IMG/VR virus record: IMGVR_UViG_3300022602_003072
Span: 1 to 26,028 of that record
Length of the DNA stretch: 26,028 bases
Strand: one strand, 5' to 3'
Source of the DNA: a virus
In this document: positions 1 through 22,902 of the stretch, piece after piece
Layout: every line of letters starts with the position of its first letter
Numbering within the stretch: position 1 is the stretch's first letter
Notes under the pieces: generated by a model
Database searches by the model: none
Told to the model about the DNA's origin: nothing
Seen by the model: the letters and a program-made list of their open reading frames with translations, nothing else
Translations under genes and position numbers: made by a program

Positions 1-152
1 AAACGTATATACAAAAACTTTATCCGCAACTCAAAGATAGAGTTGCTAAGAAATTGGATTTTTCTGGACTTATTCCAGCTGATCAATATAGAAAAGAATG
101 GAAGCGTGGATATAGTCAAATACATCCCGGCGATCCGGATTACAAAAGCTAG
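1..152 (+). CDS. 3' end of an unidentified gene (partial)
   Basis: An open frame enters from the left edge (first full codon at position 3) and ends at TAG 150-152, giving 49 C-terminal residues. The tail is basic and aromatic: it includes YPQLKDRVAKKLDFSGL and ends HPGDPDYKS. I recognise no family. The last four bases overlap the end of the convergent minus-strand gene, the tight packing typical of phage genomes. The start and most of the protein lie outside the window, so no function can be given. It could be non-coding read-through, but the uninterrupted frame and the abutting gene end favour a real gene. Confidence 0.55.
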   Translation, partial: TYIQKLYPQLKDRVAKKLDFSGLIPADQYRKEWKRGYSQIHPGDPDYKS

Positions 153-436
153 AATTGGCCGAGTGTCTTAAGACTGCTAACTGGCATATCCCAAACTCGA
201 CGTGCTTCGACACCTTTACTCTGAGCAAACTTTTTAGCGTCACAATCTCCGCATACGTGATAATAATTATTGTTTAACCGATTAGGGTCTACGCTACCCT
301 TATCACGTTTAAAAATCCCCTGACAACTGTCGCAACGAAATGTTACAATTCGTTTTTTACGAAAATACGAATGGTAGTTTCCTTTTTTACTAGCACGTAT
401 GTGCTGTGTTTGCGTGTATTCTGTTCCTAAGTACAT
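149..436 (-). CDS. Small four-cysteine zinc-ribbon-like protein
   Basis: The predicted protein has 95 residues, with two CxxC pairs: C35/C38 (CDSC) and C62/C65 (CGDC). They are separated by a basic, Asn-rich linker, and a motif HVCGDCDAKKFAQSKG follows the second pair. This spacing suggests one zinc-binding ribbon or treble-clef fold. From memory, short proteins with this NNYYHVC..CDAKKFAQ signature occur in T4-like marine phages as conserved hypotheticals; I know no assigned function. The N-terminus is Lys/Arg-rich, which would suit nucleic-acid binding, but that is inference. The ATG at 436-434 has no convincing Shine-Dalgarno sequence. The gene is divergent from the IscA-like gene and converges on the partial gene at the left edge, overlapping it by four bases. 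Confidence 0.75.
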   Translation of the reverse strand: MYLGTEYTQTQHIRASKKGNYHSYFRKKRIVTFRCDSCQGIFKRDKGSVDPNRLNNNYYHVCGDCDAKKFAQSKGVEARRVWDMPVSSLKTLGQF

Positions 437-470
437 ATAACTATTTACATTAAGATTATAAAATGCCTTT

Positions 471-478
471 GATAAATA
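471..478 (+). promoter_or_regulatory. Possible T4-type late promoter box upstream of the IscA-like gene
   Basis: GATAAATA differs from the T4 late promoter consensus TATAAATA at one position. It lies 18 bases before the ATG at 496, in the only divergent intergenic region of the left arm. This is where a late transcript of the structural block could begin. In AT-rich DNA an octamer with one mismatch is weak evidence on its own. Confidence 0.3.
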
Positions 479-495
479 TCATATCGAGGGCTAAA

Positions 496-819
496 ATGAT
501 CACTATTTCTGAATCAGCAAGAACAAAAATCAAAGATATTCTTCTTGAAGAAAATAATCCCAAAGTAGCACTACGCACATTTGTCCAAGGAGGCGGATGT
601 AGCGGATTTAGCTATGGGTTTACAATAGATGAAGTCGTAAATGAAGACGATTTCGAAGTTCCGTTAGACGAATTTAAAATACTAGTAGATGCTATGAGTA
701 TGCAGTATCTAACAGGTGCAGAGATAGATTATAAAGAAGAATTAATGGGTAGCAGTTTTACTATAAAGAACCCTAATGCAACAACAACATGCGGCTGCGG
801 TAGCAGTTTCGGAGTTTAA
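496..819 (+). CDS. A-type iron-sulfur carrier protein (IscA/ErpA/HesB family)
   Basis: With the start at 496 the product has 107 residues and begins [16 protein letters not shown], matching the usual N-terminus of this family. GAGGG at 486-490 is a plausible ribosome binding site. An in-frame ATG at 463 would add 11 residues without a good site, so I prefer 496. The three conserved cysteines are present: C35 in GGGCSGF, and C99 and C101 in the C-terminal CGCGSSF. They ligate Fe-S clusters for transfer to apoproteins in the cytoplasm. Length is normal for the family (E. coli ErpA has 114 residues). Viral copies are known in marine T4-like phages as auxiliary genes. Here it stands directly before the giant structural gene, only three bases away, so the two are probably co-transcribed. 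The client protein cannot be told from the sequence. Confidence 0.93.
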   Translation: MITISESARTKIKDILLEENNPKVALRTFVQGGGCSGFSYGFTIDEVVNEDDFEVPLDEFKILVDAMSMQYLTGAEIDYKEELMGSSFTIKNPNATTTCGCGSSFGV

Positions 820-822
820 TAA

Positions 823-15410
<14,588 letters not shown>

Positions 15411-15411
<1 letters not shown>

Positions 15412-15674
15412 TGACACAAGAAATTATCAACACGGGTGCCAGTCCAAACGACACATCTGGGGATCCAATTCGTACAGCGTTTACTAAAGTAAACAACAAT
15501 TTTACTGATTTATATCCCCAGGCGACTCCTCCTACACACAGTACAGGAAAATCAGGCGATACAGCAGGAATGATGGCGTTTGACGGCACTTACATTTATT
15601 TCTGCACAACATCTTATACTACTGGAACAGTTAATATTTGGGTACGCATGACATATCCAGCTGGAACTTGGTAA
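15411..15674 (+). CDS. Short virion protein with NDTSGDPIRTAF N-terminal motif
   Basis: The product has 87 residues. Its start overlaps the stop of the giant gene (TAATG), with GGAGAG at 15401-15406 as ribosome binding site, so translation is probably coupled. Residues 1-35 (IINTGASPNDTSGDPIRTAF, then TKVNNNFTDLY) match the N-termini of the giant protein and of the next gene. Residues about 48-84 (GDTAGMMAFDGTYIYFCTT, then NIWVRM) match a small beta domain I recall from T4-like marine phage fibres, where it often ends the protein. The shared N-terminus suggests a common attachment or trimerisation element joined to different tips. It is likely a minor tail or fibre component; the exact position is unknown. 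Confidence 0.75.
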
Positions 15675-15681
15675 ATACTAA

Positions 15682-16170
<489 letters not shown>

Positions 16171-16186
16171 GGTAGGAGAAAAAATA

Positions 16187-17707
16187 ATGGCATTACAATT
16201 AAGAAGAGGAACAAACTCAAATAGAACAACAATAACTCCAGCACAAGGCGAGTTAGTATATGTTACAGATTATTCCTCACAAAACGTATCTCCTCTTTAC
16301 ATAGGTGATGGGTTAACGGCAGGCGGAAATCCGGCCGGTGTATCAAGTATAAACGGATTATTCGGTGCTGTATCAATTACTACTAATTCTATTCCAGAAG
16401 GTGGCGGACTTGGAAATAATGAATATTTTACCGTTCACCGTGCGGCCGATGCAGCCGGTGCTATGATTCAAGGAGGTGTACTTAGTAATATTTTAATTTC
16501 TTACAATAGCACTACACATACTATTACAATTAGTAATCCAAGTATAATTCAATCAGGTACTGCAAATAGTTTAGCTTATTGGGCTAGTAACGGAACAACA
16601 TTAAGTCCTAGTTCTAGTATGACATGGAACGAAACTGCTAACTTATTACAAAACGTTAACGGTACTATCCAAGTTGTTGCAAATAATAGCAACAGAAATG
16701 TAATTATTGCAGATACATTTTATACCGGAACTACTGGTAATGCAATAACCATTAGAAGAGCCAGAGGTACTAATATAACTCCTACTGCGTCTGCAAATGG
16801 CGATAGCATTGGAGGTTTTGACTGGTATGGTTACGATGGAACTCAATACGGACTTGCGGCTAGTATTAGTGCCGATGTTGTAGCAACTCCTACAAACAAT
16901 TCAGGTATTATAGCTGGAGAGTTATTTTTCACTGTTACTAATACTTCCGGGCAACAATTGAGCTTAATGCGTCTAGTAAATACAGGTATCTTATCAATCG
17001 GACCTACTACTGGAACTGATCCCGGTACTGGATCTGTAAAAGTAACACAAACTGTTTCAGGTGGTACTAGTGGTTATGTATTTTCAGGAACTAATTATTA
17101 TACTGACGCAAATGCGGCAACTATTAGATTAACAAAAAATAGAGGAACATATCAAACTCCAACAGTTGTTGTTCAAAATGATGGATTAGCAAATATAAAT
17201 GCATATGGATACGATGGCGCGGCTACTCAATTAGCTGGGCAAATAGCTGTTATTGTTGATGGCACAGTTAGTAGTGGAAAAGTACCCGGGGCTATTACAT
17301 TTAGCACTGCAACTAGTAACGGTGTATTGACTCAAGCACTAACAATCGATCATACACAAAATGCAACATTTGCCGGAACTGTCACAGCTGGTACACGTAT
17401 TAGTGCAGTTACTCCTGGTAACTATACCGTTGATGCTAGTTCTGTGTCTAATCAAGTAACATTAAGTATCGGCGGTACTGTGGCCTTTGCAAACTTTTCA
17501 GGAAGTATATTAGTTAACTGTTATAATTCAGGAACAGTAACTCAGTATCTATGTGGTGGTGGTACTACACCTGTTGCAGTAGGTTCTTCAAAAGGATCTG
17601 CTACAGGTACTATGGCGTCTACTTCAGGAATTAGTGGGTATACATTCACTGCTACAGAAGCAGGAGTTCATAGTTTTTATGTAATCAGAACACGAACTGG
17701 TGCTTAA
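16187..17707 (+). CDS. Tail-fibre-like protein with Mtd-type N-terminal domain
   Basis: The product has 506 residues. AGGAG at 16174-16178 precedes the ATG. Residues 1-48 begin MALQLRRGTNSNRTTITPAQ and continue GELVYVTD...LYIGDG. This is the pattern of the N-terminal domain first described in the Bordetella phage major tropism determinant and found at the N-termini of many fibres. Residues about 184-272 and 308-397 are a diverged tandem duplication. The last 100 residues (NYTVDASSVSNQVTL onward) look like a beta-sandwich and end HSFYVIRTRTGA. No lectin fold, variable repeat or template repeat typical of a diversity-generating retroelement was noticed. Host-contact function is likely from family and context, but which receptor is unknown. 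Confidence 0.8.
   Translation: MALQLRRGTNSNRTTITPAQGELVYVTDYSSQNVSPLYIGDGLTAGGNPAGVSSINGLFGAVSITTNSIPEGGGLGNNEYFTVHRAADAAGAMIQGGVLSNILISYNSTTHTITISNPSIIQSGTANSLAYWASNGTTLSPSSSMTWNETANLLQNVNGTIQVVANNSNRNVIIADTFYTGTTGNAITIRRARGTNITPTASANGDSIGGFDWYGYDGTQYGLAASISADVVATPTNNSGIIAGELFFTVTNTSGQQLSLMRLVNTGILSIGPTTGTDPGTGSVKVTQTVSGGTSGYVFSGTNYYTDANAATIRLTKNRGTYQTPTVVVQNDGLANINAYGYDGAATQLAGQIAVIVDGTVSSGKVPGAITFSTATSNGVLTQALTIDHTQNATFAGTVTAGTRISAVTPGNYTVDASSVSNQVTLSIGGTVAFANFSGSILVNCYNSGTVTQYLCGGGTTPVAVGSSKGSATGTMASTSGISGYTFTATEAGVHSFYVIRTRTGA
16738..17003 (+). repeat. Tandem beta repeat, copy 1, in the 506-aa fibre-like gene
   Basis: The translation shows NAITIRRARGTNITPTASAN, then WYGYDGTQYGLAA and NTGILSIG. 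Copy 2 (17110-17378) repeats the order: charged strand, RGT..TP, GYDG, then a hydrophobic IxxxGxxxxG end. Confidence 0.6.
17110..17378 (+). repeat. Tandem beta repeat, copy 2, in the 506-aa fibre-like gene
   Basis: The translation shows AATIRLTKNRGTYQTPTVVV, then AYGYDGAATQLAGQI and a final QNATFAG. It corresponds to copy 1 at 16738-17003; spacing between copies is about 107 bases. Divergence is high, so the duplication is old. Confidence 0.6.
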
Positions 17708-17716
17708 GGAATAACA

Positions 17717-20700
17717 ATGGCTTTAAATGTCTGGACCGTAAGTTCTGGTACAAGTCTAGGATCTTTTCCGGAAGAAGACACCCTTAGCATTGCACTGCCA
17801 GTACAAAATACTACAGGTATAACATTTAGTGTTATATCTGGTGCGTTACCTGGCGGAACACGTATTAACGGTACCAATATAGAAGGAAATCCTTATATTG
17901 TAGCTAACAATACAAATTATAGCTTTTGTATTCGTGCCACCGATGGCACACAGATTTCCGATCGTACATTTTTTATAACTATTACTGGAAATAATCAACC
18001 TCAATTTATTACGGCGGCTGGAAGTCTTCCTATTGGACCGGCAAAACAGTTATACGTGTTAGACCAAAGTTTAGTGAACTATCAAATAGAAGCATTTGAT
18101 TTAGATGTGGCTATTGGTCAAACTCTTACTTATTTTATAGGTAATAATGATGGAGCATTGCCTAACGGTCTTACATTAAGTCCAAGCGGTGTAATTAGTG
18201 GTTATATAGAACCTGTGGTAAAAATAACTCCGGCAGATGGAACTGGTACGTATGATGAAAGTTTTTACGATGCAGTAGCTTACGATTTTGCCAATTTACC
18301 TACAGACGGTTTCGATAGTTATTTGTATGATGATGTATTTTATGATTATAACATGGCTAGTGCGCCGCCAACTACTTTAAACGCAAATTATCAATTTAAA
18401 GTAACAGTAACCGATGGCGTTAATTATGCTCAACGTGTATTCAATATATTTGTAGTAGGTACAGATCAGTTCCGTGCAGATAATACAGCATTTAATGGTG
18501 TTGCTGATAGTTTTAGTGCAGATGCTACTTACTTACGTTCTCCGGTATGGATCACTAATAGTAATTTAGGAACGTATAGAGCAAATAATTATTTGACAAT
18601 TCCAATTGTATTATATGATAATACCGATGTTCTTTTTAGATTAGAAATAACTAATGAAGAAGTATATGCAGTAAGTTCTCAAGTACTTCCTACAGATAAT
18701 GCAGTAAGTCAAGGATTTTATGGAACACTTACTAGTAATAGTAATGTAATTAATAATGTAATAAATGCCAATAGATATTCTATTGGACAAACTATTACTG
18801 GGGAATATATTCCTTCTAATTCTACTGTTACATCAGTAACTACTAGTTCTATTACAATTTCTGAAACAGTAGGATTGTTACCAAGCAATACAATTATTGT
18901 TACAGGAATTACAAGTTTATCTGGTACATTTGCTTGTGTAAAATTAACTAATACGTTAGTATACGGACAATCGATTACTATTACAGGATCGAATACAGGA
19001 ACTGGCAGTATTACTGGTTATAGTTCTGGAAATATATATTATGTCGTAGGAACTCCAACATCGAAATCATTTCAACTTTCAACTACACCTGGCGGAAGTC
19101 CTATTTCAACATCTATAGGAACTCCTTCTAATCTCATATTTACAGCAAGTGTTACTATACAATTACAATATGGTGGCAATCAACTTACAGTAAGTAATGT
19201 AAAAGGAACAATAGAACCAGGTCAATTCTTAACTTTTGACAACTATCTCGATGGTGCAGACGAAACTATCTATCAAATTGAATCTGTTACTCCTTTGATC
19301 AATAATCAATATAGAATAACATTATATACTACTGGAACTGTAACTTATTCTAATAATATTGTACAATCATTAGTTCCTCTAAAATTAAATATACCTAATG
19401 GAACACCTTTTTATATAGGGTCGTTAAGTACATTGCCAGCTGGCATTAAGTTTGATATAGCATCTGGAAATATTTACGGAAAAATACCATACCAACCTCA
19501 GGTTACACAAAGTTATGAATTTACTATAACTGCTACGAGGTTGGGAGATAATATTACAGAATATTTAAATTCTAGTAAAACATTTAATCTCACGTTATTA
19601 GGTGATGTTAATAGTCAAATTACTTGGAATACTCCAAATAATTTAGGAATTGCACCTGCTGGATATATTTCTAATCTATCTGTAAATGCAAGTACAAGCG
19701 TACCTAATGCAATTATAAGTTATAATTTAGTTAGTGGAACATTACCTCCGGGATTAACATTAAGTTTAGACGGGGAGATTTTAGGAACTATAAATCAATA
19801 TGCAAATAATTCAACTGGAACACTTGGTGTAACTATATTCGATGGCGGATTACTCACATTCGATCAAACAAATACTACACTTGATAGAACATTTACATTT
19901 ACAATTAAAGCAAGCGATCAATATAATTATAGTGCAGTAACAAGAGAATTCACTTTATCAATTACTACACCTAATACTGTTCCTTATAGTAATATTGTTA
20001 CTAAACCATATTTGAAAGCTTCTCAAAGATCTGCATGGTATGATTTTATTAATAATCCATCGATATTTACTCCGGGCAGTATTTACAGACCAAATGATAG
20101 TAATTTTGGAATACAAACAAGTTTAACTATGCTAGTGTATGCCGGTATACAAACAGAAGACGCATCAGCATATATAGGCGCTATGGGTTTGAACTTTAAA
20201 AAGAAACGTTTCCAATTTGGCAATGTTGAAAAAGCATTAGCGATAGATCCAAACACAGGAAATGAAGTATACGAAGTTATATACGTTCAAATGATAGATC
20301 CGTTAGAACCAAATGGTTTGCATTTGCCATTAAAAATAACTAGCGATTTAGGCACAGAATCTGATAAAATAACCGTAGACAATAGCACTATATTTTATGA
20401 TGCAACTATTTCTGATTTAACTATTAACGTTCCATTTGACCGAAGAAATAATCCTCCGGTTACTGTAGACAGTACTGGATATGAAGTAAGTAATCCTAAT
20501 CCTGATACATATTTTCCAAATAGTATTACATTATGGCAAGAACGATTATATCAAACCGTCGATCATTATGATGTAAACGGAAATCCTGTAGCAGGATTAT
20601 CAGAACGTAATTATTTGCCATTATGGATGCGTAGTGTTCCCACTGGACAAAAACAACAAAGAGGATATACATTATGCGTACCTCTTTGTTTTTGCAAACC

Positions 20701-20857
20701 CGGAACCGCTGATACAATAATTTTAAACATCAAATATAGCGGATTTGAGTTTAATACAATAGATTATCAAATTGACCGCTTCATAATCGACTCTGTCACT
20801 GGTTATGAAGGCGATAAATATCTAGTATTTAAAAATGACAGAATAACTGTAGGATAA
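17717..20857 (+). CDS. Large structural protein with putative Ig/cadherin-like domains
   Basis: The product has 1046 residues. AAGGA at 17706-17710 overlaps the previous stop. At least three domains follow the putative-Ig pattern of bacterial and phage surface proteins: residues about 30-90 (FSVISGALPGGT), 95-245 (LPNGLTLSPSGVISG), and 640-755 (YNLVSGTLPPGLTLSLDGEI). A degenerate further one lies near 560-630 (STLPAGIKFDIASGNIYG). A Tyr/Asp-rich stretch interrupts the second domain near 172-222. B- and D-like modules lie at about 335-478. The last 280 residues are non-repetitive and include LPLWMRSVPTGQ and CVPLCFCKPG. From memory this C-terminal block occurs in cyanophage-like structural proteins. 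It is most likely a tail surface or fibre-anchor protein; assignment to a T4 gp number is not possible. Confidence 0.78.
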   Translation: MALNVWTVSSGTSLGSFPEEDTLSIALPVQNTTGITFSVISGALPGGTRINGTNIEGNPYIVANNTNYSFCIRATDGTQISDRTFFITITGNNQPQFITAAGSLPIGPAKQLYVLDQSLVNYQIEAFDLDVAIGQTLTYFIGNNDGALPNGLTLSPSGVISGYIEPVVKITPADGTGTYDESFYDAVAYDFANLPTDGFDSYLYDDVFYDYNMASAPPTTLNANYQFKVTVTDGVNYAQRVFNIFVVGTDQFRADNTAFNGVADSFSADATYLRSPVWITNSNLGTYRANNYLTIPIVLYDNTDVLFRLEITNEEVYAVSSQVLPTDNAVSQGFYGTLTSNSNVINNVINANRYSIGQTITGEYIPSNSTVTSVTTSSITISETVGLLPSNTIIVTGITSLSGTFACVKLTNTLVYGQSITITGSNTGTGSITGYSSGNIYYVVGTPTSKSFQLSTTPGGSPISTSIGTPSNLIFTASVTIQLQYGGNQLTVSNVKGTIEPGQFLTFDNYLDGADETIYQIESVTPLINNQYRITLYTTGTVTYSNNIVQSLVPLKLNIPNGTPFYIGSLSTLPAGIKFDIASGNIYGKIPYQPQVTQSYEFTITATRLGDNITEYLNSSKTFNLTLLGDVNSQITWNTPNNLGIAPAGYISNLSVNASTSVPNAIISYNLVSGTLPPGLTLSLDGEILGTINQYANNSTGTLGVTIFDGGLLTFDQTNTTLDRTFTFTIKASDQYNYSAVTREFTLSITTPNTVPYSNIVTKPYLKASQRSAWYDFINNPSIFTPGSIYRPNDSNFGIQTSLTMLVYAGIQTEDASAYIGAMGLNFKKKRFQFGNVEKALAIDPNTGNEVYEVIYVQMIDPLEPNGLHLPLKITSDLGTESDKITVDNSTIFYDATISDLTINVPFDRRNNPPVTVDSTGYEVSNPNPDTYFPNSITLWQERLYQTVDHYDVNGNPVAGLSERNYLPLWMRSVPTGQKQQRGYTLCVPLCFCKPGTADTIILNIKYSGFEFNTIDYQIDRFIIDSVTGYEGDKYLVFKNDRITVG
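18230..18385 (+). other. Tyr/Asp-rich insertion in the second Ig-like domain
   Basis: The translation contains TYDESFYDAVAYDFANLP and then SYLYDDVFYDYNM. Aromatic-acidic pairs (YD, FYD, YDD, YDY) recur every few residues. Flanking strands (SGVISGYIEP and ANYQFKVTVTDG) are those of one Ig-like domain, so this is an insertion or long loop. Metal binding is possible but not shown. Confidence 0.5.
18721..19149 (+). repeat. B-like then D-like module inside the 1046-aa gene
   Basis: The B part contains YSIGQTITGEYIPSNSTV and ITISETVGLLPSN. The D part contains YGQSITITGSNTGTGSITGY, then NIYYVVGTP and QLSTTPGG. The D part closely resembles the D-like stretch at about 4795-4990 of the giant gene ([31 protein letters not shown]). 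Confidence 0.6.
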
Positions 20858-20860
20858 CAC

Positions 20861-22126
20861 ATGACAAGCGCAATAAATTACTCAGCAATTAGCACCACAT
20901 ACCCAGTAGCAGGCCAAGATAACGATAGCCAAGGGTTTCGTGATAATTTCACAGCAATACAAGCTGGTTTAGCAGAAGCGGCTACCGAATTAACTGCACT
21001 TCAAAAAGTTGCTATTACTACTGCTGATTTAGCCACACAAACAACTCCTGTAGTTAATAACATGCTAGGTAGTACTCTTAACAACGGATTATTTTCACAA
21101 TTTAATGGAGTATTTTTTAACGGTGGTACAGCTACTAGCGCATCTATTAACATTAACAACGGCCCTGCACAACAATTTACTATTACAGGTTCTGGAACAT
21201 TAACATTTACAAATTGGCCAGCAAGCGGATCATATGGTGTTGTTAGAGTTATTTTAATCGGTGATCAACTTACTACACATACAACAACATTTAGTACAGC
21301 AAATGCCGGTACACTTCGACCAGCAACAGGATGGCCTGGAGTGCAAGTTAGCACCCTTGCAACTGCTAGTACTCCAACAACTTTTACTTCAACTAGCAAT
21401 TATGCAACTGGTTATACATTAACATTGTTAGGCACTACCACGTACACTGGCGGAATAACTTCTCCGACTGTTGGTATGATTGTTAGCGGTTCTGGTGTTC
21501 CTTCTAGTACATACGTTACTGCTGTTAATACTGCATCTTTCACTGGAACTATTAGTGGACAAATTCTTACGGTTACTGCAATAGGTTCTGGTACAATTGG
21601 TATCGGTATGCAAATAAGTGGCGGAACAATTTCTGGCACTAGCACTTATATCACATCTGCAATATCCGTAGTCAATGGCATCGGAACATATAATGTTAGT
21701 GCTAATCAAACTGTATCAACTGCAACAACTATTTCTGGAGTAAGTTATACTCTTAATAATAGTGTAACAGGCACTATTACTAATGGTTCATTAGGTGGTG
21801 TTGGTAATGTAATAACATTAAATTCTATTGCTAATATAATAACCGGTACTCCATTGTCATTAGGCGGAACGTTAGGAGGATTAGCAGTCGGTGTTTATTA
21901 TGTTCTTGCTATTCCAAGTACTCCTGCCAATACTGTCGTAATAGGACAGCTCGGTGCATCATCCGGAGCGGCCGCTACTGTAACATCAACAACAAGTCAG
22001 TCTGTTGGTGTCGCGGCAGTTTCTAATTCGATTACGTTAGGTACTACTGGAAAATATGAAGTAATCGAAGCTTGGACCGTAAATGCAGGGTCTACTGTAT
22101 TTTTAAAGAGCATAGGCGAATACTGA
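20861..22126 (+). CDS. Structural protein interrupted by B/D modules
   Basis: The product has 421 residues, with AGGA at 20851-20854 before the ATG. The N-terminus (INYSAISTTYPVAGQDNDSQ, then GFRDNFTAIQAGLAEA) and a following TFTNWPASGSYGVVRVILIG block are ones I recall from T4-like marine phage structural proteins. So is the C-terminus KYEVIEAWTVNAGSTVFLKS, ending IGEY. In the relatives I recall, these blocks lie close together. Here about 200 residues (DNA about 21406-22020) of B- and D-type modules separate them. A further B half-module (GMIVSGSGVPSSTYVTAVN) stops where a complete B begins. Its stop overlaps the next start (TGATG). Virion location is inferred from the family and neighbours. 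Confidence 0.75.
   Translation: MTSAINYSAISTTYPVAGQDNDSQGFRDNFTAIQAGLAEAATELTALQKVAITTADLATQTTPVVNNMLGSTLNNGLFSQFNGVFFNGGTATSASININNGPAQQFTITGSGTLTFTNWPASGSYGVVRVILIGDQLTTHTTTFSTANAGTLRPATGWPGVQVSTLATASTPTTFTSTSNYATGYTLTLLGTTTYTGGITSPTVGMIVSGSGVPSSTYVTAVNTASFTGTISGQILTVTAIGSGTIGIGMQISGGTISGTSTYITSAISVVNGIGTYNVSANQTVSTATTISGVSYTLNNSVTGTITNGSLGGVGNVITLNSIANIITGTPLSLGGTLGGLAVGVYYVLAIPSTPANTVVIGQLGASSGAAATVTSTTSQSVGVAAVSNSITLGTTGKYEVIEAWTVNAGSTVFLKSIGEY
21406..22020 (+). repeat. B half-module, B module and D module inserted in the 421-aa gene
   Basis: In order: GYTLTLLGTTTYTGG with GMIVSGSGVPSSTYV (B, left part only); SGQILTVTAIGSGTIGIGM with GTYNVSANQTVSTATTISG (complete B); then NVITLNSIANIITGTPLSLG with VYYVLAIPS (D). 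The B-before-D order is the same as in the giant gene and the 1046-aa gene. Confidence 0.65.
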
Positions 22127-22356
22127 TGCATCCATTATCCGGTGATTTAAGAGATTTAAAAGATTCCGAAATCGAAGCTAAGATTTCGGATTTAACCAAT
22201 AAGTATTTTATGACTAGCAATACAATGCTTAAGAATCAAGTTGCCAGTTTATTGGAAGATTATAAACAAGAAATGAGTAAACGCAGGGCTTTACAACTAG
22301 AAAAAATGATGTCAAACCGTGATAAAACCCTTGACAAACTAATTAAAGTCAGTTAA
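22126..22356 (+). CDS. Small conserved helical protein
   Basis: The product has 76 residues and begins MHPLSGDLRDLKDSEIEAKI. The start at 22126 overlaps the stop of the upstream gene (TGATG). An in-frame ATG at 22072 lies inside that gene and would add an unlikely basic leader, so it is not used. The sequence is strongly helical and charged, with heptad-like spacing in residues about 10-60 (KISDLTNKYF; SLLEDYKQEMSKRRALQLEK), suggesting a coiled coil. I recall similar short proteins in T4-like marine phages but know no function. The break in composition from the Thr/Ser-rich gene before it is sharp: Lys and Glu are abundant here. Confidence 0.75.
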   Translation: MHPLSGDLRDLKDSEIEAKISDLTNKYFMTSNTMLKNQVASLLEDYKQEMSKRRALQLEKMMSNRDKTLDKLIKVS

Positions 22357-22366
22357 ACTATGCGCT

Positions 22367-22876
22367 ATGCGCTTAGATAAATTCAGTAATCCTATTTTTA
22401 ATTCACAAGATATATTCAAATTCCTTTATCAAGGAAAACTTACCAACCTCAAAGATCTTACAGTAGACTATACTGAAGACATCGAGCAGTTGGAACAAAC
22501 TGCTGGTTTTACTTTTCAAAGGTTCAGTGAGCAGTTAGACCAACTTAGTATCGAAGACTTTGATTCGGCATTGCAATCCGATTGGTTTATGCCCGATGAG
22601 TACAGAGACTTTGATGTATCAAAATGGTGTTTGAGTCGTTGTACTACCGCTGAACAAGAAAAGCGTGTTATTGCAGAACTTCAAGCATATGAAGAACGCG
22701 GAATGACCCCGTTATTACAATGGACCAAACATTTTGTAGATACTTGCCACGAAAATGGTATAGTTTGGGGCGTAGGGCGTGGTTCTAGTGTAGCTAGTTT
22801 TGTATTATACTTACTAGGAGTTCATCAAATTGATTCAGTCAAATATAATTTAGACTGGCAGGAATTCTTGAGATAA
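22367..22876 (+). CDS. Stand-alone protein resembling part of DNA polymerase III alpha
   Basis: The product has 169 residues. Residues 135-151 (GVGRGSSVASFVLYLLG) and the following HQIDSVKYNLDWQEFL match the [20 protein letters not shown] and DPLEFDLLFERFL stretch of bacterial C-family polymerases, which belongs to the palm nucleotide-binding region. Upstream, RVIAELQAYEERGMTPLLQW also fits DnaE. The protein stops just before the place where DnaE has its first catalytic aspartates (PDFDVD), so it cannot be a polymerase by itself. The three frames after the stop show no remnant of that motif, so this is not a recent frameshift. No Shine-Dalgarno sequence is evident. It could bind nucleotide or DNA, or be a domesticated fragment. 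The family match is fairly sure; the role is unknown. Confidence 0.7.
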   Translation: MRLDKFSNPIFNSQDIFKFLYQGKLTNLKDLTVDYTEDIEQLEQTAGFTFQRFSEQLDQLSIEDFDSALQSDWFMPDEYRDFDVSKWCLSRCTTAEQEKRVIAELQAYEERGMTPLLQWTKHFVDTCHENGIVWGVGRGSSVASFVLYLLGVHQIDSVKYNLDWQEFLR

Positions 22877-22902
22877 GTAGTATTATATCTAAGGAGGCTA
22901 TT

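Noticed and set aside
442-449. Minus-strand TGTAAATA before the four-cysteine gene
   Set aside because: It is only five bases from the start codon, so a transcript from it would have almost no leader.
463-495. N-terminal extension of the IscA-like gene from an ATG at 463
   Set aside because: No ribosome binding site is evident, and the family N-terminus begins at the ATG at 496, which has GAGGG before it.
16187-17707. Diversity-generating retroelement target, suggested by the Mtd-like N-terminus
   Set aside because: No reverse transcriptase, template repeat or C-type lectin end was seen; the N-terminal domain is common in ordinary fibres.
22072-22125. Longer form of the 76-aa helical protein
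   Set aside because: The extra 18 residues overlap the conserved C-terminus of the 421-aa gene and look unlike the rest of the protein.
22360-22380. Six-codon reading frame (MRYALR) overlapping the start of the DnaE-like gene
   Set aside because: It could be a leader peptide, but there is no ribosome binding site or attenuator structure to support it.
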